Assembly (NCBI GenBank): GCA_050701115.1
Contig: JBOHER010000173.1
Location: 1 to 19,031, forward strand
Direction of reading: 5' to 3'
DNA: 19,031 nt
From: JBOHER01 sp050701115
Lineage (GTDB): Bacteria; Actinomycetota; Actinomycetes; Mycobacteriales; Pseudonocardiaceae
The notes below the pieces were generated by a model. It did not search any database. It was not told where the DNA came from and saw only the letters and a program-made list of their open reading frames with translations. The translations under genes and the position numbers were made by a program. Below, piece by piece: positions 1-7,891 of this stretch. The first letter of the stretch is position 1; each line of letters opens with the position of its first letter.

Positions 1-50
1 TGGACTAGCAGCCTAAAACTTGACCCGAAATTCCGGCTTCGCCGGTCCTA

Positions 51-138
51 GCCTTCTAGCCTTCTAGGCTAAACCCTTCTGGCTACGGAACGCTACACCC
101 GGCTACACTGCCCGAGCCGCCGTTGCACCCGGCTACAC
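51..138. repeat. Short direct repeats downstream of the IclR gene
   Basis: The 8-mer GCCTTCTA occurs twice in tandem (51-58, 59-66) and is followed by GGCTA, which pairs with TAGCC at 57-61 to give a small hairpin. The 13-mer CACCCGGCTACAC occurs at 96-108 and again at 126-138, 30 bases apart; the second copy covers the stop codon of the IclR gene. A further hairpin, CCGGC-TTC-GCCGG, lies at 33-45. These lie just past the end of the minus-strand operon and could take part in termination or be slippage duplications. No gene is visible in 1-132. Confidence 0.4.
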
Positions 139-909
139 GTGCCGATACCCCAACCGGGCGGAGGCCAGATCGGCGGCCTCCCGCACCGAGGGTGCGAGTT
201 CGAGCAGCTGGTGCTCGGCCAGCCGGTAGGAGGGACCGGACACACCGATCGCGGCCACCACTGTGCCGTCGGCCGCGCGCACCGGCGCCGCCGCTGCCGT
301 GAGGCCGCCCTCGAACTCGTCGAAGTTGGTGGCGTAACCATCGGCCCGCACCCGCTCGATCTCGGTGCGTAGCTCGGCCGGATCGACGATGGTGCGATCC
401 GTGTACCGCTCGTGCACTCGGTCGATCAGTACGGCCTGCCGGTCGGCAGGCAGGAACGCCAGGAACACCTTGCCCGGCGACGTGCAGTGCACGGGGGTAC
501 GCCTGCCCAGCCAGCTGCGGCTGATCACCGTCGAGGAGGAAACGATCTGATCGATCGTCACGCACTCGGTGTCCTCCAGCACGGTCAGCGTGACCGTTTC
601 GTCGGTCTGCCGGGCCAGCCACTCGCACCCGTACCGGGCCTGCTGGGTGATGCCCGGATCCACCGCGATACCGCGCGCCAGGTGGGCGAGCCCTGCGCCG
701 AGCCGGTACTTGCCGCTGTCGGCGTGCTGCTCGACAAGACCGCGCCGTTCCAGCGTGCTCAGCAGCCGGAACGCGGTCGACTTGTGCACGCCCAACTCGT
801 TACCGACGTCGGTGACGCCGGACCAGCCGTCGCGCGCGAGGAACTCCAGGATGGTGATCGCCCGCTCAACGGACTGCACCCCGCCGGATCGCCGCTCCTC
901 GGTGGTCAC
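133..909 (-). CDS. IclR-family transcriptional regulator
   Basis: The 258-residue product has the family's usual length and two-domain layout. An N-terminal winged helix-turn-helix spans about residues 9-70 (SVERAITILEFLA, then the recognition stretch VHKSTAFRLLSTLERRGLVE). The C-terminal effector domain follows, with family-typical segments around TSPGKVFLAFLP (143-154), GYATNFDEFEGGL (191-203) and AAIGVSGPSYRL (219-230). The GTG at 909 is chosen because it gives a normal N-terminus. A second GTG at 952-954 overlaps the ETF-alpha stop as GTGA and would add 15 residues; neither has a strong ribosome binding site. As the last gene of the demethylation operon it probably senses a substrate or intermediate of that pathway and acts at the operon promoter near 9161-9197. 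That link is inferred from position. Confidence 0.9.
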   Translation of the reverse strand: MTTEERRSGGVQSVERAITILEFLARDGWSGVTDVGNELGVHKSTAFRLLSTLERRGLVEQHADSGKYRLGAGLAHLARGIAVDPGITQQARYGCEWLARQTDETVTLTVLEDTECVTIDQIVSSSTVISRSWLGRRTPVHCTSPGKVFLAFLPADRQAVLIDRVHERYTDRTIVDPAELRTEIERVRADGYATNFDEFEGGLTAAAAPVRAADGTVVAAIGVSGPSYRLAEHQLLELAPSVREAADLASARLGYRHV

Positions 910-950
910 GGCCCCGGAGTCTAGGGCAATCGCCGGGAGCTCACCGCCGG

Positions 951-1907
951 TCACGGCCGGGTACCTGACCGGGCGCGGATCTCGGCGACCACGGCGGGCA
1001 GCACCTCGTGCACGTCGCCGATGACCGCGTAGGTCGCGCGCGTCACCATCGGCGCATCGGGATCGGTGTTGATCGCCAGGATCGCCTTCGAATCCATGCA
1101 CCCCACCCAGTGCTGGGTGGCGCCGCTGATCCCGCACGCGATGTAGAGGTCCGGGGTGACCTTGGTGCCGGTCAATCCGACCTGGTCGCTGTGCGGGCGC
1201 CACCCGTTGTTCGTGGCCACCCGCGAGCAGCCCACCGCGCCGCCGACTAGCTCGGCCAGTTCCTCCAGGACGGCGTAGCCTTCAGCGCTGCCGACACCCC
1301 GGCCACCGGAGACGATCACCGGAGCGGAAGCCAGAGTGATCCCGGAACCGCGGGTGGTGCGCTCGACGACGCGGGTGCGAGCCAGGTCCTCGGCCAGCCG
1401 TGGCGTGAACACCCGCACCGCGACCTCATCGACCGCGGCCGTCTCGTCGGGCGCGACGGCTCCCGGCATGATCGTGACGAGCTTGACGTCGGCGGTCAGT
1501 TCGGCGTCCTCCAGCAGCATGCCGCCGCCCCGGATCCGGGTGAGCTGCCACGGTTCGCCACCGGTCACGGCGATACAGTTGGTGGCCAGCGGCAGCCGCG
1601 TCCGTGCCGCCGCCTGGGCCATGACTTCGTTGCCTCGGTCAGTGCCCGGCGCGAGCACACCGGTTGGCCGCAGGTCGGCGAGCAACTGCGCGAGGCTCTC
1701 CCCGAAGGCTTCGGGCGCGTAGTCGCCGAGCAGTTCGTGCGAGATCAGGTGCAGCCGGTCCACGCCGTGTTTGGTCAGCCCGTGAGCAATGCGCGCGCCG
1801 TCATCCGCGGCGCCGAACGCAACCGCCTGCACCGGGAGTTCGAGTGTGCGCGCGACAGCGAGGGCTTCGAGTGAACTTGGCTCGTCGTCGACGATGGTCA
1901 GGATCAT
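951..1907 (-). CDS. etfA: Electron transfer flavoprotein, alpha subunit
   Basis: The product (318 residues) is the FAD-carrying subunit of the ETF heterodimer, which takes electrons from flavoprotein dehydrogenases and passes them to the quinone pool through ETF-quinone oxidoreductase. The N-terminal half is the ETF adenine-nucleotide-fold domain. The C-terminal FAD domain begins near residue 197 (IVSGGRGVG, 198-206) and carries the hallmark segment GISGATQHWVGCMDSKAILA (259-278), followed by INTDPDAPM. Its ATG directly follows the TGA of the beta subunit (TGAATG), so translation is probably coupled and the subunits made in equal amounts. The location next to a dimethylglycine-dehydrogenase-like gene suggests an ETF dedicated to it, as with the etf genes found beside dgcAB in Pseudomonas. 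No ETF-quinone oxidoreductase is in the window. Confidence 0.94.
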   Translation of the reverse strand: MILTIVDDEPSSLEALAVARTLELPVQAVAFGAADDGARIAHGLTKHGVDRLHLISHELLGDYAPEAFGESLAQLLADLRPTGVLAPGTDRGNEVMAQAAARTRLPLATNCIAVTGGEPWQLTRIRGGGMLLEDAELTADVKLVTIMPGAVAPDETAAVDEVAVRVFTPRLAEDLARTRVVERTTRGSGITLASAPVIVSGGRGVGSAEGYAVLEELAELVGGAVGCSRVATNNGWRPHSDQVGLTGTKVTPDLYIACGISGATQHWVGCMDSKAILAINTDPDAPMVTRATYAVIGDVHEVLPAVVAEIRARSGTRP

Positions 1908-2666
1908 TCAGATCACCCCGAGTTCTTCCAGCACGTCCACCACCGCAGGCGCGGCCGCCGCCCCGTTGCCGAGGACAATGGCTCCGGCCCGGTCGTCGCG
2001 TGGCTGCCGCAGCCGCACCTTGCGCAGCCCGCCCGCCTGCGGCTCGACGGGAATGGTCCGCAGCACCGCCTTCCTGGCCCGCAGCCTGCCCGGCATGCTC
2101 GGATACCGGGGCAGGTTGAGGCCTTCCTTGACGGCAGCCGCCGTGGGCAGCGGCAGCTCGTACACCTCGACCCCGTCGGGCACATCGCGCCGCAACCGCA
2201 CCTGACCGTCGCCGAGTTCGATGCCCTTGATGCCGCCGACGATCGGCAAACCGAGCTCGCAGGCGACCCTGACACCGACCTGGTAGTGACCCGCGTCGGC
2301 CGATTCGTTGCCGAACAGGATCAGGTCGAAAGCCGGGTCGTCCACCGCGCGGATCGCCTGCACGATCGCCGCCGCGGTGGCTTCGGGATCAAGCTCGCCT
2401 GCCCCGGTGTCCACCAGCACACCATGATCGGCGCCCATGGCCAGGGCATAGCGCAGCTGCTCCTCGACCTCGGGCGGCCCGACGGCGAGCACGGTGGCGT
2501 GACCGCCGTGGGCGGCGACAATGCGCACGGCTTCCTCCACCGCGCACTCCTCGTGCGGGCCGATGGTGAACCCGAGGTGGCGGGTGTCGATCTGCTGGGC
2601 GTCGGGGGTGAGTGGCACCTTCGCCCCCGGCGCGGGCACTCGTTTTACGCACACCAGCACTTCCAT
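1908..2666 (-). CDS. etfB: Electron transfer flavoprotein, beta subunit
   Basis: The product (252 residues) is the AMP-binding partner of ETF alpha. Family segments are visible in order: the N-terminus MEVLVCVKRVPAPG, YALAMGADHG (73-82), FGNESADAGHYQVG (118-131) and LNLPRYPSMPG (183-193), the last matching the ETF-beta signature region. The ATG at 2664-2666 is preferred over an in-frame GTG at 2684: a GGGAGGAG ribosome binding site lies six bases before the ATG, and homologues start at this MxVLVCVKRVP position. It lies 28 bases after the FAD-GcvT dehydrogenase gene and abuts etfA, so the three form one transcription unit. The likely electron donor is the neighbouring dehydrogenase, an inference from gene order. 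Confidence 0.94.
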   Translation of the reverse strand: MEVLVCVKRVPAPGAKVPLTPDAQQIDTRHLGFTIGPHEECAVEEAVRIVAAHGGHATVLAVGPPEVEEQLRYALAMGADHGVLVDTGAGELDPEATAAAIVQAIRAVDDPAFDLILFGNESADAGHYQVGVRVACELGLPIVGGIKGIELGDGQVRLRRDVPDGVEVYELPLPTAAAVKEGLNLPRYPSMPGRLRARKAVLRTIPVEPQAGGLRKVRLRQPRDDRAGAIVLGNGAAAAPAVVDVLEELGVI

Positions 2667-2694
2667 CTCGCTCCTCCCTTCCACCCGCCTGGGA

Positions 2695-5214
2695 TCAGGC
2701 CTTCATGCGGGTGTCATCGGGGTCGAACAGGGGGGTGCGGCCCACCCGGGCGACGGTCACCGGGTAGCGCTCGCCCATGTACTGCACGGCGAGCCGGGTG
2801 CCCTCGACGGCGTGCTCGGGCGGCAGGTAGGCCATCAGCAGGTAGGCGCCGAGCGACGGTGCGGAACCCGCGCTGGTGACATAGGAGCCGCGGCCCTTGC
2901 GGTCCACGATCCGCTCGCCGTCAGCCGTCACAATCGGCTCGCCGCCCTGCGGGTAGCGGGCGATGCCGTCCGCGCTGGTGTGGTCGTCAACGGTCAGCGT
3001 GCACAGCGCCGCCGCCGTTTCGGTATCGCGCGCCGCCAAGTACGGCCCCTTGCCGATGAAGTCGGCGGTCTTCACCTTGGGCAGGGCCAGTCCGGCCTCG
3101 ATCGGGTCGTACTCCGATTCCAGCTCGGCGCCCATCAGCCGGTAGCCCTTCTCCAACCTGCCGGTGGTGCCGTAGACGCCGATCCCGGCGGGCACGATCC
3201 CGAACGGCCCGCCCGCCTCGGCGATGGTGTCCCACAATCGCAGACCCTGCTCGAACGGCGCGTGCAGCTCCCAGCCGAGATCGCCCACATAGGACACTCG
3301 TAACGCGAGCACCGGCACGGTCCCCACGGTGATCGGCCGCGCGGTGCCGAACCCGAACGCCACATCGGAGAGGTCGTCCGAAGAGGACACCGTCGCCGTG
3401 CACAGGATGTCGCGCGCCAGCGGCCCCCACAGCCCGAGCGTGCACACCGCCGAGGTCACATCGGCGAAGGCCACCGAGCCGTCGTCGGGCAGGTGATCGG
3501 TGAACCACTTGCGGTCCCGCGCACCATCGGCCCCGCCGGTGATGATCCGGAACTCCTGCTCGCCCAGCCGGACCACGGTGAGGTCGCTGCGGAACCCGCC
3601 GTTGGCTGCCAGCACCGGCGTGTAGATGAGCCTGCCGGCAGGCCGGTCCATCTGCGCCACGGTGAGTCGCTGCAGATAGTCCAACGCCCCCGGCCCAGAG
3701 ACGTCGAACTGGGCGAAGGCCGTCAGGTCGATCATCGCCGCCCGCTCGCGCATGGCCAGGTGCTCGGCGTTGATGATCGGCGACCACCACCGGCCGTCCC
3801 ATTCGTGCGGCCGCTCGGAAACGTCGAACTCCTCGAGCAACCCCCGGTTGGACTCGTACCACTGCGGCCGCTCCCAGCCGCCCACCTCGAAGAACTCCGC
3901 GCCCAGTTCCTGCTCGCGGGCATAGAACGGGGACAGGCGTTGCCGCCGGTTGGACGCCCACTGCTCGCGCGGATGCACGATCCCGTAGGTCTTGTTGAAG
4001 CCCTCCGACGTGCGGGCGCGTACATGCTGCGGGGTGCGCTGGTGCGGGTAGAAGCGGGCGATGTCGGCGCTGTGCAGGTCGATCTCCGGCGTGCCGGTGG
4101 TCATCCACTCGGCCACCATCCGCCCGACGCCAGGGCCCTCTTTGATCCACACCGCTGCCGCCGACCACAGCCCCTTGACCTCCGGCGTCTCCCCGAGGAT
4201 CGGCGAACCGTCTGGGGTCAGCGAGAGCAGGCCGTTGATCGCGTGCCGCACCCCGGCGCCAGGGGTGTTCAGGATCTGCCCGAACAGTTCGAGCGCGTCC
4301 TCCAACTGCGGATCGAAGTCGGTGTCGGTGAACGGCAGTTGGGTGGGGGACAGTGCCGCGGCTTCGATCGAGGGGATGTCGTCGGGCTCGTGCAGGATCG
4401 GCCGGTGTGCGTAGGAGCCGATCTCCAGGTCCGCCCCGCTCTGCCGCTCATACATCAGGGTGTCCATGTCGCGGATGATCGGGTAGGCGATCTCGGTGCC
4501 GGTTGCCGCGAATTCCGGGATCGGGCCCACGTCGATCATCTGGTGCACGGCTGGGGTGAGCGGGATCCGCGCGCCAGCCATCCGCGCGATCCGCGGGCTC
4601 CACACACCGCAGGCGATCACCACCGTGTCGGTCTCGACGTCGCCCCGGTCGGTGCACACTCCGGCCACCCGGCCGCGTTCGGTGCGGATCCCGGTGACCT
4701 CGGTGTTGGCCGAGATGGTCAGCGCGCCCTGTGCGACTGCCTGCTCGCGCATCAGCGCCCCGGTCTGCAGCGGGTCGACCACGGCCACCGACGGGGTCCA
4801 GAACCCGGCCAGGATGATGCTCGGGTCGACGAACGGCAGCAACTCGGCGACCCGCTCCGGGCTGATCAACTCGGCGGGGATGCCCCACGCCGTCGCCGAC
4901 GCCATCCGCCGCTCGAGTTCCTCGACCCGCTCCTGTTTGCGCGCGATCTCGATGCCGCCGGAGGTGGTGATGGTGCCGAACTTCTCGTACTGACGCATGG
5001 AATCGAGCGTGAGCGCGGTGAGCTCTTTGGAGTGATCGACAGGGAAGATGAAGTTGGACGCGTGGCCGGTTGAGCCGCCGGGATCGGGCAGCGGGCCCTT
5101 GTCCAGCAGTACGATGTCGCGCCAGCCCTGATCGGCGAGGTGGTAGGTCAGCGAGTTCCCAACGATGCCCGCGCCGATGATCACGACGTCCGCGCGGCTC
5201 GGCAGGCTGTTCAT
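2695..5214 (-). CDS. Dimethylglycine/sarcosine dehydrogenase-like FAD oxidoreductase fused to a GcvT (THF-binding) domain
   Basis: The 839-residue two-module enzyme should oxidise an N-methyl group to an iminium on FAD and hand the carbon to tetrahydrofolate as 5,10-methylene-THF. The N-terminal DAO-type FAD domain (about 8-370) opens with VVIIGAGIVGNS (10-21). GGSTGHAS contains His51, aligned with the His that binds FAD covalently in dimethylglycine oxidase and DMGDH. A linker domain is followed by a GcvT domain (about 430-830) with NGGFRSDLTVVRL, in which Asp544 is the likely folate-site Asp, then SYVGDLGWELH (641-651) and RLEKGYRLMGAEL (686-698). The length matches the family (about 830-860). 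The ATG is preceded by AGGAGGG at good spacing. The adjacent etfBA genes suggest a dehydrogenase using ETF rather than an oxidase using oxygen. The exact substrate (dimethylglycine, sarcosine or another N-methyl compound) cannot be read from sequence alone. Confidence 0.9.
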   Translation of the reverse strand: MNSLPSRADVVIIGAGIVGNSLTYHLADQGWRDIVLLDKGPLPDPGGSTGHASNFIFPVDHSKELTALTLDSMRQYEKFGTITTSGGIEIARKQERVEELERRMASATAWGIPAELISPERVAELLPFVDPSIILAGFWTPSVAVVDPLQTGALMREQAVAQGALTISANTEVTGIRTERGRVAGVCTDRGDVETDTVVIACGVWSPRIARMAGARIPLTPAVHQMIDVGPIPEFAATGTEIAYPIIRDMDTLMYERQSGADLEIGSYAHRPILHEPDDIPSIEAAALSPTQLPFTDTDFDPQLEDALELFGQILNTPGAGVRHAINGLLSLTPDGSPILGETPEVKGLWSAAAVWIKEGPGVGRMVAEWMTTGTPEIDLHSADIARFYPHQRTPQHVRARTSEGFNKTYGIVHPREQWASNRRQRLSPFYAREQELGAEFFEVGGWERPQWYESNRGLLEEFDVSERPHEWDGRWWSPIINAEHLAMRERAAMIDLTAFAQFDVSGPGALDYLQRLTVAQMDRPAGRLIYTPVLAANGGFRSDLTVVRLGEQEFRIITGGADGARDRKWFTDHLPDDGSVAFADVTSAVCTLGLWGPLARDILCTATVSSSDDLSDVAFGFGTARPITVGTVPVLALRVSYVGDLGWELHAPFEQGLRLWDTIAEAGGPFGIVPAGIGVYGTTGRLEKGYRLMGAELESEYDPIEAGLALPKVKTADFIGKGPYLAARDTETAAALCTLTVDDHTSADGIARYPQGGEPIVTADGERIVDRKGRGSYVTSAGSAPSLGAYLLMAYLPPEHAVEGTRLAVQYMGERYPVTVARVGRTPLFDPDDTRMKA

Positions 5215-5236
5215 GGCGATCCCTCCTGTGATGTGT

Positions 5237-6931
5237 TCACGACAACCCCACGACCTCGCCCGCCGCGTCGATGTCGATGCGCTCGGCGGCAGGGTGCGAC
5301 GAGAGCCCCGGCATGGTGCGCATGTCCCCGCAGATCGGGTAGATGAAACCCGCTCCTATGGAGGCGCGCACCTCGCGGACCGGCAACCGCCACCCGGTCG
5401 GCACCCCCTTGCGCGCCGGATCCGCCGACAGCGACAGGTGCGTCTTGGCGATGCACACCGGCAGCGAACCGAAGCCGCACCGCTCGTGGTGCTCCAGCTG
5501 ACGCCGCGCGGTGGGACTGAGCTCGATGCCGTCGGCCCCGTACATCCGCCGCGCCACGGTGTCGATCTTGTCGGCCAGCGGCAGGTCATCGGGGTAGAGA
5601 TAACTGAACCGGCCGGGTTCGGCGCAGGCCTCCGCGACCGCCTCGGCCAGTTCCACCGCGCCCTTGCCGCCCTTGGCGAAGTGCGTGCTGACCGAGGCGC
5701 GCACCCCCTCCTCGGCGGCGATGTGCACAATGGCCTGCTTCTCGCTGTCGAAGTCGCTCGGGAAGGCGTTCACCGCCACCACCGGGGTGACACCGTGCGC
5801 GCGTATGTTGGCGATCTGGCGCCGCAGGTTGGCCGCCCCGGCCATCACGTCGTCGGGGTTTTCGGCGAGCATGTCCTCGGGCAGCGGACGACCCGCGATG
5901 ATCCGGAACTTCCCGGAGTGCGCCTTGAGCGCCCGGACGGTGGCCACGATGACCGCGGCGTCGGGCACCAGGCCGGAGTCCCGGCACTTGATGTTGAAGA
6001 ACCGCTCGGCGCCCATGTCAGCGCCGAAGCCCGACTCGGTGATCAGGTAGTCGCCGCCGCGGATGCCGATCAGGTCGGCCACCACCGAGGAATTGCCGTG
6101 CGCGATGTTCCCGAACGGTCCACAGTGGACCAAAGCGGGCGTCTGTTCGACGGTCTGCATCAGGTTGGGTTTGATCGCCTCGCGCAGCAGCACGCACATC
6201 GCACCCGCCGCCCGCAGCGCCTCGGCCGTCACCGGCTCGCCGTCCCGGTCGTAGCCGACGACGATCCGGCCGAGCCGGGTCCGCAGGTCGTGCAGCGAGG
6301 TCGCCAGCGCCAGTACGGCCATCACTTCGCTGGCCGCGGTGATGTCGAACCCGGTCTGCCGGGGGAGCCCGTCGGCCCGCCCGCCCAGCCCGGTGACGAT
6401 CTGGCGCAGGTCCCGGTCGTTGACGTCCAGCACCCGCCGCCAGGTGATCGCGTACGGATCGATGCCCAGCGGGTTGCCCTTGTGCAGGTGGTTGTCGAGC
6501 ATGGCGGCCAGCAGGTTGTGCGCTGAGGTGACCGCGTGCAGGTCTCCGGTCAGGTGCAGGTTCACCGACTCCATCGGCGCCACCTGGGAGTAGCCGCCGC
6601 CCGCCGCGCCGCCCTTGATGCCGAAGGTGGGGCCCATGGACGGCTGCCGGAGCGCGATCACCGCACGCTGTCCGAGGTGGCCGAACGCCTGGCCGAGGCC
6701 GATCGTGGTGGTGGTCTTGCCTTCACCGAGCGGCGTCGGGGTGATCGACGAGACCACCACGTACTTCGCACGCGGCCGATCGGCGAGTTCGGTGATCGCG
6801 TCCAGCGAAATCTTGGCCACCGAGCGGCCGTAGGGTTCGAGCAGGTGCTCGCCGATGCCCATGTCGGCGGCCACCCCCGGCAACGGCCGGAGCTCGGCGT
6901 TGCGGGAGATCTCCAGATCCGACGGCATCAT
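5237..6931 (-). CDS. fhs: Formate-tetrahydrofolate ligase (10-formyl-THF synthetase)
   Basis: The product (564 residues) interconverts formate, ATP and THF with 10-formyl-THF, ADP and phosphate. The ATP-binding loop is TPLGEGKTTTT (66-76). The family signature follows at PSMGPTFGIKGGAAGGGYSQ (97-116), and the C-terminus carries GFIYPICGDMRTMPGL. The protein is full length for the family (about 555-565). Tandem ATGs begin it; GAAGGGGG lies six bases before the first. It is 22 bases from the FAD-GcvT gene and 12 from metF, so all are co-transcribed. In this catabolic context it probably runs toward formate with ATP formation, disposing of C1 units taken from methylated substrates; that direction is inferred. 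The folD step that must feed it is absent from the window. Confidence 0.97.
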   Translation of the reverse strand: MMPSDLEISRNAELRPLPGVAADMGIGEHLLEPYGRSVAKISLDAITELADRPRAKYVVVSSITPTPLGEGKTTTTIGLGQAFGHLGQRAVIALRQPSMGPTFGIKGGAAGGGYSQVAPMESVNLHLTGDLHAVTSAHNLLAAMLDNHLHKGNPLGIDPYAITWRRVLDVNDRDLRQIVTGLGGRADGLPRQTGFDITAASEVMAVLALATSLHDLRTRLGRIVVGYDRDGEPVTAEALRAAGAMCVLLREAIKPNLMQTVEQTPALVHCGPFGNIAHGNSSVVADLIGIRGGDYLITESGFGADMGAERFFNIKCRDSGLVPDAAVIVATVRALKAHSGKFRIIAGRPLPEDMLAENPDDVMAGAANLRRQIANIRAHGVTPVVAVNAFPSDFDSEKQAIVHIAAEEGVRASVSTHFAKGGKGAVELAEAVAEACAEPGRFSYLYPDDLPLADKIDTVARRMYGADGIELSPTARRQLEHHERCGFGSLPVCIAKTHLSLSADPARKGVPTGWRLPVREVRASIGAGFIYPICGDMRTMPGLSSHPAAERIDIDAAGEVVGLS

Positions 6932-6943
6932 GTCCGGCCCCCT

Positions 6944-7792
6944 TCAGGCTGCTCGCCGGTACGCCTGCTCCACCCAGCGGGCGGTCGCTCCGACGTGGTT
7001 GAACGTGTAGAGGTGCAGTCCGGCCAGTTCGCAGCGTCCCTCGTGGACGCGCACGCCGAGCTTGCGGACCAGCCCGTCGGGGCGGTACCCACCCGGCCGC
7101 AGCAGCCTGCCCGCCACCGACCGGTGACCGCGCACGAACCGGACCGACTCACCGATGCCGATCCGCAGGCTGACCCGCAGCAGCTTGCCTGCGTCCACCG
7201 CGCCGGGGATCCCGGCCACTATGGGCAGGGTGATGCCGCGCCCGCGGGCGGCAACGGCGAACCGGCACACCGCGTCGGCGTCGAAGCACAGCTGGGTGAC
7301 GGCGTAGCAGGCGTAGTGCTGCTTGGCCGCCAGCGCGGCCCACAGGTCGCGGTCGTCGATCGCCGGGTGGCCCTCCGGATAGCACGGCACGCCTATCCGG
7401 GCAGGCAGCCGCCCGAGGTCGGCCATGGCGCGCAGTAATGCCAGGCCGTCGGCGAAGGATCCCGCCGGTTCGTGTGCGTCCCCGCCGACCACGAAGATCT
7501 CGTCAATGCCCGCCGCGTCGAGGCGATCGAGCACGGTGGACAGTTCCCCGGCATCGCGGACCTGCCGCGCAGCCAGGTGAGGCACGGCGCGCATCCCTTG
7601 GGCGGCAAGGCGTTCGGAGATATCGACGGTGGCCTCCGTGCCTTTGCGCGGGGACGCCGTGACGGTCACGACCGATCCTGCGGGCAGCTCGGCGGTTTCG
7701 TCCAGCACATCGGGCAGCGGCAGGATCTCGTAGCGCGGCTGCGCGAGCAGTGGCCCTGTCGCCTGCCGCCGCCGGGGCGCGGGTTGGATCAT
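6944..7792 (-). CDS. metF: Divergent methylenetetrahydrofolate reductase (MetF-like)
   Basis: The product (282 residues) has the MTHFR barrel but is a divergent member. The usual FEFFPP start is replaced by YEILPLP, keeping Glu22 at the place of the catalytic Glu. VVGGDAHEP holds Asp105 where E. coli MetF has the flavin-site Asp120. GVPCYPEGHP (134-143), VTQLCFD (165-171), GIPGAVD (194-200) and LAGLHLYTFNH (257-267) match successive family blocks. The ATG at 7790-7792 is chosen over an upstream in-frame start because GCAGGAG lies seven bases before it and the upstream extension runs through the palindrome at 7815-7891. Placed beside a DmdA-like demethylase, it probably oxidises 5-methyl-THF back to methylene-THF, as proposed for the metF beside ligM in Sphingobium, rather than serving methionine synthesis. 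The direction is inferred. Confidence 0.88.
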   Translation of the reverse strand: MIQPAPRRRQATGPLLAQPRYEILPLPDVLDETAELPAGSVVTVTASPRKGTEATVDISERLAAQGMRAVPHLAARQVRDAGELSTVLDRLDAAGIDEIFVVGGDAHEPAGSFADGLALLRAMADLGRLPARIGVPCYPEGHPAIDDRDLWAALAAKQHYACYAVTQLCFDADAVCRFAVAARGRGITLPIVAGIPGAVDAGKLLRVSLRIGIGESVRFVRGHRSVAGRLLRPGGYRPDGLVRKLGVRVHEGRCELAGLHLYTFNHVGATARWVEQAYRRAA

Positions 7793-7814
7793 CGTCGGCT
7801 CCTGCAGTTGGGTG

Positions 7815-7891
7815 CTGAAAGACGCTTTGGGTGCGTTGGGTGCACTGATTGGCCCTTTCAGTGCACCCAACGCACTGAAGGCGTCTTTCAG
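7815..7891. repeat. Long palindrome with 34-nt arms between dmdA-like and metF genes
   Basis: The left arm at 7815-7848 and the right arm at 7858-7891 are reverse complements except for about four mismatches, with a 9-nt loop (TTGGCCCTT). The perfectly paired inner block includes TGCGTTGGGTGCACTGA. The outer part of the right arm contains a nested inverted repeat, CTGAA/TTCAG. The right arm covers the stop codon of the upstream gene (7888-7890). In the mRNA it would form a very stable hairpin between the first and second genes of the operon, where it may end some transcripts, protect the first gene's 3' end or lower expression of the rest. Its form suggests a dispersed genomic palindrome family; copy number cannot be seen here. 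Confidence 0.85.

Noticed and set aside
3493..5073. Long plus-strand open frame (526 residues) opposite the FAD-GcvT gene
   Set aside because: The minus strand encodes a full-length recognisable enzyme here. The plus frame has Arg/Pro/Gly/His-rich low-complexity content typical of antisense frames in high-GC DNA.
5165..6526. Plus-strand open frame (453 residues) opposite fhs
   Set aside because: It is antisense to a complete, highly conserved formate-THF ligase and shows no recognisable motif.
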